From Rhododendron vialii (taxonomy: Eukaryota; Streptophyta; Magnoliopsida; Ericales; Ericaceae): a stretch of 64,000 nucleotides of DNA. The notes beneath the pieces were generated by a model. It made no database searches, had not been told where the DNA came from, and saw only the letters and a list, made by a program, of their open reading frames with translations. Positions 1-12,459 of this stretch are shown in pieces (the stretch's first letter is position 1; each line of letters opens with the position of its first letter). The stretch lies in contig NC_080568.1 of the NCBI RefSeq assembly GCF_030253575.1, positions 7,117,501 to 7,181,500 of the forward strand. The letters are read 5' to 3'. The position numbers and the translations under genes are program-made.

Positions 1-632
1 TGTGTCCTTCTTGAACCCCTTCTTTCGTCTGATGAACCGTGGTGGATCGGCGATGATCTTCGAGTACCTGCAGAATTAGAGGGGGATGTTTCTCCGGGAA
101 GAAGTTTTGACGAGCTAGTCAGAAAGTGAAGGACGAAAGAAGCTTTAGTAAGAAATTTGCTTGAGGAGGGAAAGTGTAGTGAGTAGAAAAACCTGAACCC
201 CCTTTCAGGAGGATGTTCTCCTCTATTTATAAGCTTGGATGTCTGGATGCTCAACAGGCTGGCTCTGCCACCCAGGTGCCTAGTCATGTTCGGATGACGT
301 CACGAGTCAGGGTCATTTAATGAACGTCGCTTCTCGGAGATTGTGAAGCCGCGTTAGTCAGTGTCAGAGGAGTCACATCAGTCAGAGACATCACTTCACT
401 TATCAAAGAAGATAACTTACGTATCCTCGGAAGCTTCTAGAAGGTTCGAGAACGTCGGTCTCCGAACAAAGACAGATTCACCGAACAAACGATGAGTCAC
501 AAAGGACTAACTTCGCCGAACGACAGAGGCTGTAACCGAACGAGACCACTCTCACGTTCTTCGGCAAAGGCCATGAAGCTCGGCAGGGAATCCTGGTCCC
601 ATCTAGCCGTCGGATATTTTTACCCCGCTACA
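1..632 (-). mobile_element. LTR-like end of a retrotransposon (probably gypsy/Tat type)
   Basis: The block ends in CCCCGCTACA at 632. The following sequence, from CTACAAACC onward, recurs at about 7705-7825 without this block, so 632 is an insertion boundary. The terminal GCTACA, the repeated CCGAACG/GCCGAACG words and a minus-strand TATA box near 223-232 resemble the LTRs of the Tat element at 40606-51778, which also end in GCTACA on the plus strand. I infer a minus-oriented element entering from the left edge. No coding domain is visible and the other LTR lies outside the window, so the class is tentative. Confidence 0.4.
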
Positions 633-810
633 CTACAAACCAGCATTCCTCGCTGCATTCTTTGCTCTTTCATCTTAGAAATTCTTCACAAGTTAAACAA
701 AATTTTGGAATTGCACAGAGAAGCACAAATATATAGAAACTACGTACTATGTCCAAGAAACTAAAGAGGAGTCGGGCAAGATCGCCTTAACCTGTATTTT
801 ATGTCCCATA
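633..810. repeat. Host-sequence block duplicated at about 7705-7825
   Basis: Matches 7705-7825 through words such as TGCATTCTTTGCTCTTTCAT and GGAGTCGGGCAAGATCGCC, with about 45 extra bases in this copy. No coding potential is recognised. It is useful mainly as the empty-site control for the LTR-like block ending at 632. Confidence 0.55.
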
Positions 811-1683
811 GGTTTTCAAAAAATTTACAACTTATTTTTACATTTTTTTGAAAAAACCTTGTTTATGAGCTTTTAGTGTGAGTTTTTTCTTGTTTTGTAA
901 CTGGAATAGAAGAGGGAAAAGAATCCTAGTAAAGAAGTGAGGCATAAAAAGAAAGAAGATAAAAGCATGCATGTTTGTACGTCAAACTCTAATAATTGTT
1001 CAAATTTCAAATCCAAAACCTCCATCTCCAATCAAAAGTGTCAAATTTGCACTTGAATCTCCAACCAAAAGTTCCCCCACTCAATGTTGAAATTTATAAA
1101 TTTTTGACATTTTTTTTGGTAACAAGAGTGCAAATTAAATTATAAAATAATAAGTCTGAGGTATTTCACCCCTACAAAGTCTTGTTGCAATTGAAACAAT
1201 AGCATGCTAGGTGCAACATGAAAAGAAATTAGGCCTAAGGATTGAGAGAGTGTCGTGCTTCTCTGCAGTCTTGATTAATCTTCACCGTTGTGAACTTCTC
1301 CATCAAGCACCTGCATTGCGAAATTACTCAAAGGATGGTGTGCTGTGTTATTGTGACCTTCTAATATTTTTAAGATTGAAGAAGCATCGACGCTAACTTT
1401 GAACCTAACCCAGAAGTGTTGCTTGGCTGGTGATATATAGCCCATCAAACATTGCCCAATGATTCCGCTGCAAGAGTCGAACAGGACCGGATCAAAGGAG
1501 CTTTGTGGCTGAGAGTGTTGCTGGGCTTGAAGGGATCGATTGAAGTTGGATTCTCAAATGCAGGGCCGATTGTAGGTGGATGGAAAAAAAGAAGTGGAGG
1601 TTTGCAAGAGAAGAGAGAGGAAACAGGTTTTGCAGGGGTTTGATTTTGTTAACTCCAATTGGACCAATTTGCGGATCAAAACC
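811..1683. repeat. R1 repeat, copy a (with a short LINE-like tail)
   Basis: Shares long similarity with 11272-11823 plus 12386-12660 (copy b) and with the interrupted copy c (40431-40605, 51779-51920, 52934-53400). Shared words include GAGCTTTTAGTGTGAG and CACTTGAATCTCCAACCA. The stretch 1445-1640 matches the low-coordinate end of the LINE-like remnants in copies b and c. No intact gene is present. The four R1 copies are probably segmental duplicates that moved with neighbouring GST sequence. Confidence 0.7.
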
Positions 1684-1850
1684 GGAGATCATGATAAAAT
1701 TCAGCTCAATTGAATATCGGTAAGGACTTCATCTAGTAGATTGTTTATTTTCATTCAGATTCTTGACTGAAAAATTGAATTGTAACAAAGGAATCAAAAT
1801 AAAATGAGCGGTTTCGATATTCGATTAAGCTGAATTTTATCATGATCTCC
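1684..1850. mobile_element. 167-bp hairpin MITE
   Basis: The first and last roughly 36 bases are inverted copies: it starts GGAGATCATGATAAAATT and ends with the reverse complement, with about two mismatches across the arms. The loop is about 95 bp. It sits at the end of R1 copy a and is absent from copies b and c at the same position. No target duplication could be fixed. Confidence 0.65.
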
Positions 1851-2396
1851 TAACAAATGAATCTAGAAAAATTGTACGGTTTTGATTAGCAAATTGGGAT
1901 ACGGAATGAGCATACCCTCGCGAGAGTAAACAAAATTGCTCTCATTTTTTATAGTCCAGTATTCCATTTTGAACCGTCCCTTAATAAGTGTCTATTTTAT
2001 AAAGTACTGGGTAAAAATATAATTTCCATTTTGCCCCTAAAATAGATTTCATTTTGAAAAATTTATGAGTAAAAGTGTAATAATGATACCTCCATAAAGG
2101 CTAAGTTAAAAAAGTTTAGAGTGTAATAATAATATCTCTAAAAAATGTTGAATTTACGCGGTGGGACCTTTAAAGGACGGAGAGAGTATTATGTTTTGAT
2201 GCCACCGCATATGCTATATCCCAAATGAAGTAATAGGGAGAGCTTTGCACTTGTACCCTTACTAGTTAATTAAATGGCTCTCTTTTCTTAAAAAAAAAAT
2301 AATAAAGAAAGAAAGAAAAGAAGATATTCCTCCTGATACCATATTATTTTCTGACAATGATGTAGAAACTTCACTGAATATTAGTACTAGTATTCA
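1851..2396. other. AT-rich spacer, nothing recognised
   Basis: No supported ORF, RNA gene or repeat with a partner elsewhere in the window was seen. It contains an A-rich tract near 2290-2320. Confidence 0.4.
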
Positions 2397-2510
2397 ATAC
2401 TTCCGGAGTATATGAACAGTATATTTCTTCCATAACATATGAGGTCCATACGGAGGACATTCATGTTATGTGAGAAAAGAAAGTATACTGTTCATATACC
2501 CCGAGAGTAT
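2397..2510. mobile_element. Short palindromic MITE-like element
   Basis: Left and right ends pair as inverted repeats: ATACTTCCGGAGTATATGAA against ATACTCTCGGGGTATATGAA when the right end is reverse-complemented, and the core GTATATGAACAGTATA is present in both arms. It lies about 160 bp beyond the stop codon of the SDR gene. Confidence 0.5.
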
Positions 2511-2671
2511 TTAATTTTCACACTCTGTATAATTTAACACATAACAAGGCAAAAATATAAAGGAAATCACGCTTTAAATCATGTAGGGGATTCGTAACCC
2601 AGACAACATCAACATTCCCAAAAACAAACATACAAACAAATTGGTAAGGAATTATTGCAGTACTACAAAAT

Positions 2672-3766
2672 TCAAGACATTTGGCTATGGAGTAGCAAGG
2701 AGAAATGCTGATTGGTGGTGCTGTAACCTCCATCGACCACAAGGTTAATCCCGCTCAAGTACTTCGACTCGTCGCTCCCCAGAAACACGGCCGCCTCCGC
2801 CACGTCCTCTGCCGTCGGCACTACCCCTTTTAGATTCGCCGCCTCACAAAGCAGCCCTTCAAAAGTGTTTTTCTCCATTCCAAATGCTTTACTTAGTAAT
2901 GGAGTGGGAAGTGCACCGGGGGAAATACAGTTCACCCTTATCCCATGCTGCCCTAACTCCACACACAAGTTCTTCATGAGCCCAACAACCGCGTACTTTG
3001 ACGCTGCGTACGAGTGTGGCGATGTGCCCGCAAGCACTGTGCCAAGGCTTGCCGTAAAGAGAATCACACCTTTCTTTGCCGGAATCATAACACTAGCGGC
3101 GTGTTTGGCCCCCAAGAAAGCGCCGTAAACGTTCACATCGAAAACCTTTTTCAAGTCTTCGTAATCCAAGCCTTGGATTGTGAAGTCCAATTTTCCAGGA
3201 ATACCGGCGTTATTGTACATTATGTCGACCTTTCCATACTTTGACATGGCTGTGTCAACCGCATTTTTAACATCATGGTCAACAGTCACGTCGCAATGAA
3301 CGTAGGTAACATTTTCATCCGTGCCAATGTCCTTGCAAACTGCCCATCCAAGGTCGTCTTGGACGTCAGCGATGATAATCTTGGCACCGTGTCGAGCAAA
3401 GAGCCTAGCGGTAGTCTCGCCAATACCGCTTGCGCCGCCCGTGATGATGGCTACTTTGCCTTCTAACCTGCACAATAGTTGGTAAGTCAACAAAGAAAAT
3501 AACTACTACTATACGGATAAAACTATGTACCAAAGTTCAGAGAGACTTATGTGATCTTTCCTTTCTTTCTAAATCGAATCAATTAAGAGAATGACTTATT
3601 CACGAAGGAGCCGCAAATAAGTCGTTCACGGAGCCGCACAATCACATCCGTACATTTCAACAATCAATGATTGAGATTGCTTTTCAATAGGCACCGGATA
3701 AGCCAGGTGACATGGATAACATGAATACCTTTTAGAGATAGGAGCTTGGGAGGAACAACCTTCCAT
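2672..3766 (-). CDS. Short-chain dehydrogenase/reductase, secoisolariciresinol dehydrogenase-like (SDR110C type)
   Basis: Two exons on the minus strand: 3729-3766 and 2672-3467, with a 261-bp intron (donor GTATTC, acceptor TGTGCAG). Joining them gives 277 residues starting MEGCSSQAPISK, typical length for this plant family. NAD(P)-binding motif TGGASGIG at residues 22-29, NNAG at 98-101, and the catalytic set Asn about 125, Ser about 153, Tyr166 and Lys170 (YAASK) are all intact. Relatives such as secoisolariciresinol dehydrogenase, zerumbone synthase and momilactone A synthase oxidise hydroxyls of lignans and terpenoids using NAD in the cytosol; the substrate here cannot be told. The start was chosen because the short first exon, the splice sites and the downstream frame agree. 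A TATA box lies 60 bp upstream. No lesion is seen, so it is probably functional. Confidence 0.93.
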
Positions 3767-3825
3767 TTTTGGCTAACAGTTAAATGGGAGCTCAAACATG
3801 TGGAAAGCTATATGCTCTGCCCAAA

Positions 3826-3833
3826 CATTTATA
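3826..3833 (-). promoter_or_regulatory. TATA box of the SDR gene
   Basis: TATAAATG on the minus strand, 60 bp upstream of the chosen ATG (3766). The expected transcription start is about 3800, giving a short 5' leader. Confidence 0.6.
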
Positions 3834-3849
3834 GGCAGCTTTGCATCTG

Positions 3850-5816
3850 GGTAAGGGTAAGAGTATTATGACACAGCGGCCAATTAACAGAAGACGTGTC
3901 AAAAAGCTGTGTTGTTTTGCTGTTGCCTGGTTGGATTCATTTATGACATGCAAGGAAGGACAATAAATATCCTCAATCTCAAGTTCCTCCAACTACTACC
4001 AAGAATTGGCCATGGATCCATCCTAATAAATACACAAGATGATGGACAGCAACCAGCCCATGTGTTTTGGTGACAATCTCAACGCAACTTGGCAAATGGT
4101 TTTTCTTATCTAAACTAAATAAAGAAGATTCGGTGATAAATTGTATAAGCCCGGTTCTGGTATTTGAGTTCATAGAATTTTCATCAATGCTACCCTCTCA
4201 GCCTCGTTAACCAAATTACATACCAGGGCTATACCACAACCAGGGCTAGACAAAAAGTTGTATCCAACACAGGGTCACAAAAGTACTGAATCTGAACCCA
4301 ATTTGCCCTATACAAAAAGGCGGTATACAAGACAAGGCCACAAAAAATTGTTGGTAGTCTGCCCTATACAAAATGTGGTATCTGAGTATACTACCACATC
4401 AGTAAGTGATGGAAAGTAGATTTTTAGAGGACTAATTTGTCCAAAAAAAAACAAAACAAACGTAATTCCAATAGTCATTGATTTGCTACCTGTTAATTTA
4501 CATGTACAAATCTCGATTACAGCCATATCAAGCAAAATAATCCCAAAAAATGCATGGATTAGGGCCATATCAAAGGGAAAATAGAAAACTCCAAGTTTCT
4601 GAAACCGTAACTAAACTAATTTGATTTCACAGGATTTTTTTTTTCATTTTTGCACTAAATGTAACAACACTAAACATAAAAAACATGGATTACAGCCATA
4701 CCAAGGAAACAGAAAAGCCCCAAATTTCTTAAAACGAGCTTACTAACATGATTTCATGGGAATTTTATTTATTTATTTTTTTTATCTTCGCACAAAATGT
4801 AACACCACTGAACCAACAATCGTTAATATCAAACCATTCCAAATGAAAAACATGAACACTTTGTGTTGGGTGGGTCCCTCCTAGTTGATGGGTCGACAAG
4901 GGGGCTTAGTAATTAAGTCCAAAATGTTATGGGGTTATCTTGTTATTCTTTGAATGACAAAGGGGGAATCTTGTAATTTCTTTAATGAAACTAGAAAAGG
5001 AATCTGGAGACTTCGTCTCCCATTACCTGTGTAAAAAAGAGAGAAACAGAAAGTAACGAAAAGAGGGCCAAGTTGATCCATGATTGGGTGCTCATTTGAA
5101 GTCCGATTATGATAAGATTTTGGTATGTTGTTCACATCGATGAGCTCTACGCACTGATCGGAGCAGATCGGCAAGCTTCTCTCGGATTCTAGGAGTTTGG
5201 GAAATCCACATGGTGAGACCTAAACTTGTACTCTTTGTTGATTTTGTTAAAATCCACCTTAAGATGATGTTTGTATGCCTCTAGTAGCTTGCTAGGGAAG
5301 AACTCTTGTAACCCCATTATGATTATAGTGGCGGATTTGGTAGCGATTACGCTTCCGTAAACGTACCTCTAATTTAGGAGAACCACGTAAAAATTCAGGT
5401 ATCTCGTGATTTGCTTACTTGTTACTATTTACTTTTCGGCTCCTAGATTGCTTCTTGTTGGTTATTGTGGTTGCGATAATTTAGCTTATTCTCTATTTGC
5501 ACAAGGAGGGAAAAATATTCGTAATGTTTGGGGTAGTTTTTCCCAATTCTTTCTCAAAATTCAAAACCAAACAAAGTAGAAAGTCCCAAATTTTTGAACC
5601 CTAACTGTTCACATTTCACTAGAAACCCCAACAAATATATATATCAAAGAACTATAACCAAAAAAAGTAAAATCTAACAGATGTCGCATGCACCAATTAG
5701 GGTTTACATGGTTACCTATAATAGCTTAAAGAAGCAGCGATAAGGATGAACAATTCTCGATTGTTGTAGTAGAATCGCACAATCTTCTTCTTCAAAAACG
5801 ACCCAAGTTCTTCAAC
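3850..5816. other. Intergenic region upstream of the SDR gene
   Basis: About 2 kb of AT-rich sequence. Some short words recur within it (for example GGCTATACCACAAC-like and CATATCAAGG-like words between 4220 and 4870), suggesting old repeats. No ORF with a recognisable domain and no RNA gene was seen. Confidence 0.4.
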
Positions 5817-6019
5817 TGTTGGAGTAGAATCGCGAGCATCATTGTGTCATCGTCTTCTTACGTGATCGCCATCGTTCCTCATCGCTTCTTCTTTCCTCTC
5901 TCTCTCTCTCTCTCTCTCTGGACGTAGAGTGTTCGGAAGAGGAGAACAATCTCCAAGTGTGTCTTTATATATGTAAGGGCAATTTTGTCATTTCAGTCTC
6001 ATTCAACACTCAACTTAAC

Positions 6020-6250
6020 GCCGTCTCACGGGAAATTTTCAATGCCAAGCAGGTATATCCTATGTGGTATCCGTTCGGCGCATCCGAGCCGTCCGATACA
6101 TTTTTGGATGGCTCGGATTGAAACCTTCTTTCTCCTCTTACTCCAACACTTTCTCTCTCCAAATTTGAGCCGTTCAAACACGAAATGGACGGTTCGAATG
6201 TGCGAGTGAGCACCACGTGATACCCGCTCGACACTGAAAAATCTTTCCTT
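6020..6250. mobile_element. ~230-bp TIR element in duplication copy 1
   Basis: Copy 2 runs straight from GCCGTCTTAC to AATCTGAGC, so this segment is inserted. Its ends are inverted repeats: GGGAAATTTTCAATGCC at the left pairs with a diverged reverse complement ending near 6250, and GCAGGTAT/GCGGGTAT words follow inside. A target duplication of only about 4 bp (TCAC) is visible, so I do not assign a superfamily. Confidence 0.55.
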
Positions 6251-6349
6251 CACAGTCTGAGTTAATTTGACAGGAAGGGGGTCTTTCGGGTATTGTCAGC
6301 AAAAGGAGGGGAGGGAAGTGTTATTTTAGATACCTCCCTTGGTAATGTG

Positions 6350-6571
6350 TTTTTTTTTAATGACCGAGGAACAGACTTACAACCGAGCCACAATTGGATC
6401 CGACTACGCAACCCAAACCTTGGGGGGAACTAGCATAGCCATGCCAGTCACGATCCCCCACTTACTATCAAGGTACTCCTCCTGTGGGGAATCGAATCCC
6501 CGACCAAGGAGAGTTCTCTTAAAGTCAATGATTCGCCTTTACCACTGGGACAACACCTAGATGTGTCCCCA
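6350..6571 (-). mobile_element. tRNA-derived SINE (Au-SINE-like) with target duplication
   Basis: Read on the minus strand it has a tRNA-like head with box A-like TGTCCCAGTGG and box B-like GATTCGATTCC, a body, and a terminal A run (plus-strand T run at 6350-6358). A 9-bp direct repeat GGTAATGTG flanks it at 6341-6349 and 6572-6580, as expected of target-primed insertion. At 222 bp it is of normal plant SINE size. It has no protein role; the open frame across it is incidental. Confidence 0.8.
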
Positions 6572-7007
6572 GGTAATGTGTTGGTGTTAGATACACAGAG
6601 GTCATTAAAATTTGCCCAAGTTTTACCTAACACTAGTTGGCATCAAAATCCGAGTGCAATTTTAACACTCAACTTAACGCTGTCATTGTGGCTTTATATA
6701 TGTAAGGGCAATTTTGTGTTGGAGTAGAATCGAGAGCATCATTGTGTCATCGTCTTCTTACGTGATCACCATCGTTCCTCATCGCTTCTTCTTTCCTCGC
6801 TCTCTCTCTCTGGACATAGAGTGTTTGGAAGAGGAGAACAATCTCCAAGTGTGTCTTTATATATGTAAGGGCAATTTTGTCATTTCAGTATCATTTAACA
6901 CTCAACTTACCGCCGTCTTACAATCTGAGCTAATTTGGCAGGAAGGGGGTCTTTCGGTATTGTCAGCAAAAGGAGGGGAGGGAAGTGTTATTTTAGATAC
7001 CTCCCTA

Positions 7008-7187
7008 CAGCCTAGCTACAATTGGATCCGACTGCGCAACCCAAACCTCGGGGGGAACTAGCACGGCCACACCAGTCACGGCCCCCCACTTACTATCAGG
7101 ATATTCACCCGGTGGAGAATCGAACCCCTGACCAATGGGAGTTTTTCTAAAGTCAATCATTCGTCCTTACCATTGGGTGTGTCCCCA
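7008..7187 (-). mobile_element. SINE, duplicated copy lacking its A tail
   Basis: Second copy of the SINE at 6350-6571, carried by the tandem duplication. Its box B is closer to consensus (GGTTCGATTC). The A tail and left target repeat are deleted: CTCCCTA joins directly to CAGCCTAGC. It has since diverged by numerous substitutions. Confidence 0.75.
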
Positions 7188-7301
7188 GGTAATGTATGGG
7201 TGTCAGATACACAGAGAGGTCATTAAAATTTGCCCAAGTTGTACCTAACACTTGTTGGCATGAAAATCCGAGTGCAATTTTGTAACGTTCACCCTCTATT
7301 T

Positions 7302-7415
7302 AACGTTATTTTTTCTCATATTGGTTGAAATGATGTAGGTCTCACCTATGCAATACACTTTTTTGATAGTAGTGAGATTCATACCATTTCAACCAATAGA
7401 AAGAAGGGTAATGTT
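7302..7415. mobile_element. Hairpin MITE-like sequence
   Basis: Imperfect inverted repeat: ATTGGTTGAAATG in the left arm is followed by GTCTCAC, and GTGAGATTC plus CATTTCAACCAAT form the right arm around a ~30-bp loop. It lies just after the tandem duplication. Confidence 0.5.
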
Positions 7416-8757
7416 CAGCTTCTTTTAAGAACTTTTAAGAATGGTGAACAAAATTAAATAAATTCAGGCCAAGCAAATCAAATGCCTCTTTGTGGTTGCC
7501 TTTTCCATGCTCATACAAGGCTTCTGCAAGCTGAGACAAAAAAACAGCCGATGATGAACAAAATTACCTATGATTTTTGGTTTGTTTTTGTCGTCTAAAT
7601 TGAGCTATTCTCATCAATAATAACGTCGAACTTGAGCATTTAGAATCCACATCGATAGAAGCGGAGCCTTAGGGTACAGAACTTTGTGGAATACGAAAAC
7701 AAGTGCTACAAACCGGCGTTCCGCTCTGCATTCTTTGCTCTTTCATCTTGCTCTGCCTCAGAAATTCCACTATGTCCAAGAAACTAAATAGGAGTCGGGC
7801 AAGATCGCCATAACCTGTATTTTAAGCCTTCGAGTAGATCTTCTCCTGTATCGAAGGCTCAGCTTGAAGTTAAGGCCCATACTATCGACACATCAAGATG
7901 CCACTCCAAATACCAAAGTGCCTAAAAATTGTCATGACGCGAACATTGGATGACAATTAGTTTAACTGCATTCGACAAGAATGCTCTAACGATGTTTCAA
8001 TCAGGAACAAGGACGACGCGTGACACGAGCACTTACAAAGCAGCAGTTCATGCAAACCTTCAGAACTGATAGATAAGCATACGCTACAACGCATATTGCA
8101 CGGCTATGACTCTGTACGTACAAGTATAAGAGAACCATTTGAATATCTCCTGATATCTGTGCATTCATTTATCCATCAGAACAGCATGTTCTTACGACTA
8201 ATGAAATAGTGAAAGACATGTATCACTATCATGACTCTGAAATATGATTTTCTGCCATTAAGGGCCCTTCTGAAGATCTATTGACGAAGGACTTGTTGTG
8301 GTGTCTGAACCTTAGTAGCATAACACATATGTGGGAGTGGGAGGCCAGTATGACAGCGTCTTCAGGAAACATCTAAAACTATTGAAATTCGCTAGAGCAA
8401 AGATTGAGAGCGGTGACGTAGAGCGAGGATTGAGAATGGGAGGGGAGGTGCTGCCCCTTCAAAGGGCAGGAGCGTATTCAGAAAACATCTAAAACTACGA
8501 AACTTAGGTCCGATCACAACCCTGTAACAAATAACCATTTCTATTTGGCATGAGTTACATCAAAAAATGAAAAAAGCACTGAATAACAAAACGAAAAAAC
8601 CATAAAAAGCAACTCCAAAAACTGCTACTAACAAGACCGTTTATTGGATTACAAAACTCCGAACAAACAACAAACCAAAAAAATAAAAACAAGAAAGACC
8701 AACTTGAGCAATCTAAGTGGCCCAAATTATTGACGTGGTGACAACCTATTGGGGAAA
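7416..8757. other. Spacer between the tandem duplication and GSTU-1
   Basis: Contains the second copy of the 633-810 block (about 7705-7825) and a short repeated word ACATCTAAAACTA near 8370 and 8490. The last ~100 bp is the 3' flank of GSTU-1, shared with other GST copies (for example CCCAAATTATTGAC, also near 14210). Otherwise no coding or RNA feature is recognised. Confidence 0.45.
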
Positions 8758-10406
<1,649 letters not shown>

Positions 10407-10429
10407 CTAGATATTATTGTTTGCAGAAA

Positions 10430-10560
10430 TGCTACGGTGCTATAGATACTTCCGTTGGAAGGAGTCCCCTCCCCTGCGTCATTGAATGCGTCATGGTGAT
10501 TTTGGAAAAGGACGATGAATAGGACTGCATTGTCCTGTTATTGCAGGTTGAGTTCTCAGC
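10430..10560. repeat. R3 block: conserved GST upstream sequence (intact site)
   Basis: Contains ACTTCCGTTGGAAGGAG, GTCATTGAATGCGTCA and TTTTGGAAAAGGACGATGAA. Related blocks lie upstream of GSTU-2 (34575-34606 plus 36169-36230), upstream of the exon-1 fragment (57713-57820 plus 62431 onward), at 39240-39500, and twice at 22961-23282. This copy has no insertion and serves as the empty-site control. Confidence 0.7.
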
Positions 10561-10915
10561 TTTTTGATAATTTGTTCTTATTATTCAATTTTTTTCTTCA
10601 GTTATTAGTCTCGTGTTTCACTTTTTTTGTTTTTCTATTCTTGTTAGGACTAGTCGGAAAAATAAAAATTATGACTTTCACCTAAATACTTTTTGAAATA
10701 TACAAGATAAAACCCGTTTTTTGGGGGTGTTTTGAGCTTTATCTTTTGATATTTTCAAAAAATATTTGAATAAACGTCATAATATTTTACTCTTTTTTTT
10801 TTTTTTGGTCTTGACGAGACAAATCGAAAAACTAAAAAAGTAAGGTTCAAAACTAATAAACGCCAAAAAAATTGAATAAGAGCAAACTATAAAAAAGCTC
10901 AAAAAGCAAAAGAAG
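10555..10915. mobile_element. Diverged M1-family foldback MITE
   Basis: AT-rich inverted repeat: AGCTTTTTGATAATTTG at the left pairs with the CAAACTATAAAAAAGCT-like right end, and GTTTTTCTATTC/AACTAAAAAAG words mirror inside. The sequence style matches the M1 family, but the ends are eroded. Confidence 0.45.
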
Positions 10916-10921
10916 TCAACC

Positions 10922-11096
10922 TTCCGAGGGCTATATCGAGCTACCCGTTGGTGTCACCGCCGAAGAAGCCCTTTCCTTTGCCACATTTGGTAAAAGCATC
11001 CTCCAACTGCTGGAGGGTTTTCATAAATTGCTCTATTGTTGCCGTTGTTGTCTCTTGTCCCTCTACATTCCTGAGCCACCTCAGTGTCAGCCACCA
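10922..11096 (-). pseudogene. GSTU exon-2 fragment with lost splice acceptor
   Basis: Minus-strand translation from 11096 matches the first part of a tau-GST exon 2: WWLTLRWLRNVEG, then AFTKCGKGKGFFGGDT. The acceptor AG found in the intact genes is AA here (11098-11097), a TAG stop replaces the conserved Tyr codon at 10941-10943, and homology ends near 10922, so the rest of the exon is deleted. No exon 1 lies upstream; R1 copy b follows instead. A similar fragment beside R1 copy c (40076-40392) shows that the pair was duplicated together. Confidence 0.85.
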
Positions 11097-11823
11097 TTGC
11101 TCAATCATGTACAGTACATTGCAACCATTGTGTACTGTGACCAAATTCCTTTAGAATTCATAACTTTCATAACAAGTTCATCTGCCAGTGAGTGCACGTG
11201 AACTGACTGTATATTTGGCTTCATGTATCTCATTCACCAACTGTATGACTCAACATTGGAACAATCTTATTAATAGGTTTTCAACAATTTACATTTTTTG
11301 TTAAAAACCTTGTTTATGAGCTTTTAGTGTGAGTTTTTTTGCTCTTTAATTGAAAAAGAAGAGGAAAAAAAATCCTTGTAAAGAAGTGAGGCATCAAAAG
11401 AAAGAAGCTAAAAGCATGCATGCATGTTTGTGCGTCAAACTCTAATAAATATTCAAATTTCAAATCCAAAACCTCCATCTCCAATCAAAAGTGTCAAATT
11501 TGCACTTGAATCTCCAACCAAAAGTGACCCCACTCAATGTTGAAATTTATAAATTTTTGACATTTTTTTTGTTTTTGTAATAAGGGTGCAAATTAAATTA
11601 AAAAATAACAAGTATGTGGATATTTCACCCCTACACTGTCTTGTTGCAATTGAAACAATAGCACACTAGGTGCAACATGAAAAGAAATTAAGTCTAAGGA
11701 TTGAGAGCCTGTCACGCCTCTTTGTAGTCTTTGATTATTCTTCACCATTGTGAACTTCTCCATCAAGCTCCAGCATTGAGAAATGAAGTTATTCAAAGGA
11801 TGGTGTGCTGTGTTGTTGTGACC

Positions 11824-12385
11824 AGGGCCGTCCCTAAGATTTTGGAGGCCTAAGACGGACGCAGACAATGAGGCCCTTAATATAATTTATGAAAATAAAA
11901 TAATAAGCAGATAAATGATTTTTTCAAAGCCAAATGCATGTATTCGGAAAAAACCCAAACAATTACTAATTTATGATCTTGTTTTCTCTCCTTTGATCTC
12001 TAATTCATCTTCTTCTTCTTTATTTTGAGTTCATGAAAGGAGATTAGAGCTATAAGGGTAAAATATGCACAAAACTTATCGAGGAACCCACCACATGGAA
12101 TTATTTTCTAAGGGGCTCTACATGAAGACAGGTCCGCCCGCGATCTACATTTTCTTTTTCCTTTCTTGTTTCCTGCTCAATCAGGTTGGGACCAACCATT
12201 GGGCTTTTTTCCCTTGAGTGTAAAATAGGTGCTTTGTGGTTTTAAAATGGGCCCTAGTGTTGCTATACCTAAAACGATTGGACATATATAATGGGTATCC
12301 AAAAAAATAGGAGGCTCTAATTTTTACACATTTTTTGGGGCTTAAGGCGTAGGCCTCTTCGGCCTTAACCCAGAGCTGACACTAA
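11824..12385. mobile_element. hAT-like non-autonomous element, 562 bp
   Basis: An exact 8-bp direct repeat TTGTGACC flanks it (11816-11823 and 12386-12393). R1 copy a has this word only once (near 1350), which proves insertion. The left end is (C)AGGGCCGTCCC and the reverse-complemented right end starts TTAGTGTCAGCTCTG; both carry an inner GGCCTA word. The 8-bp duplication and CAGGG-type end suggest hAT, though the terminal inverted repeat is weak. No coding capacity. Confidence 0.75.
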
Positions 12386-12459
12386 TTGTGACCTAATATT
12401 TTTAAGATTGAAGAAGCATCAATGCTAACTTCGATCCTATCCCGGTTGTGTTGCTTGGT

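Larger units (their letters stand above)
5817..7282. repeat. Tandem duplication, period about 0.9 kb
   Basis: 5817-6716 and 6717-7282 are direct copies. Both begin TTGGAGTAGAATCG, run through a CT-rich microsatellite (5896-5920; shorter in copy 2), ATATATGTAAGGGCAATTTT and GGTCTTTCGG, then a SINE, and end in a shared GATACACAGAG...TCCGAGTGCAATTTT block. Copy 1 carries an extra ~230-bp TIR insertion. Both carry the SINE, so the order of events is SINE, then duplication, then the TIR element. Confidence 0.8.

Noticed and set aside
2865-3466. Plus-strand open frames of 60-87 codons across the SDR gene
   Set aside because: They are antisense shadows of a conserved, motif-complete SDR exon.
6339-6633. 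Open frames on both strands around 6339-6633
   Set aside because: They lie across a tRNA-derived SINE and have no domain.
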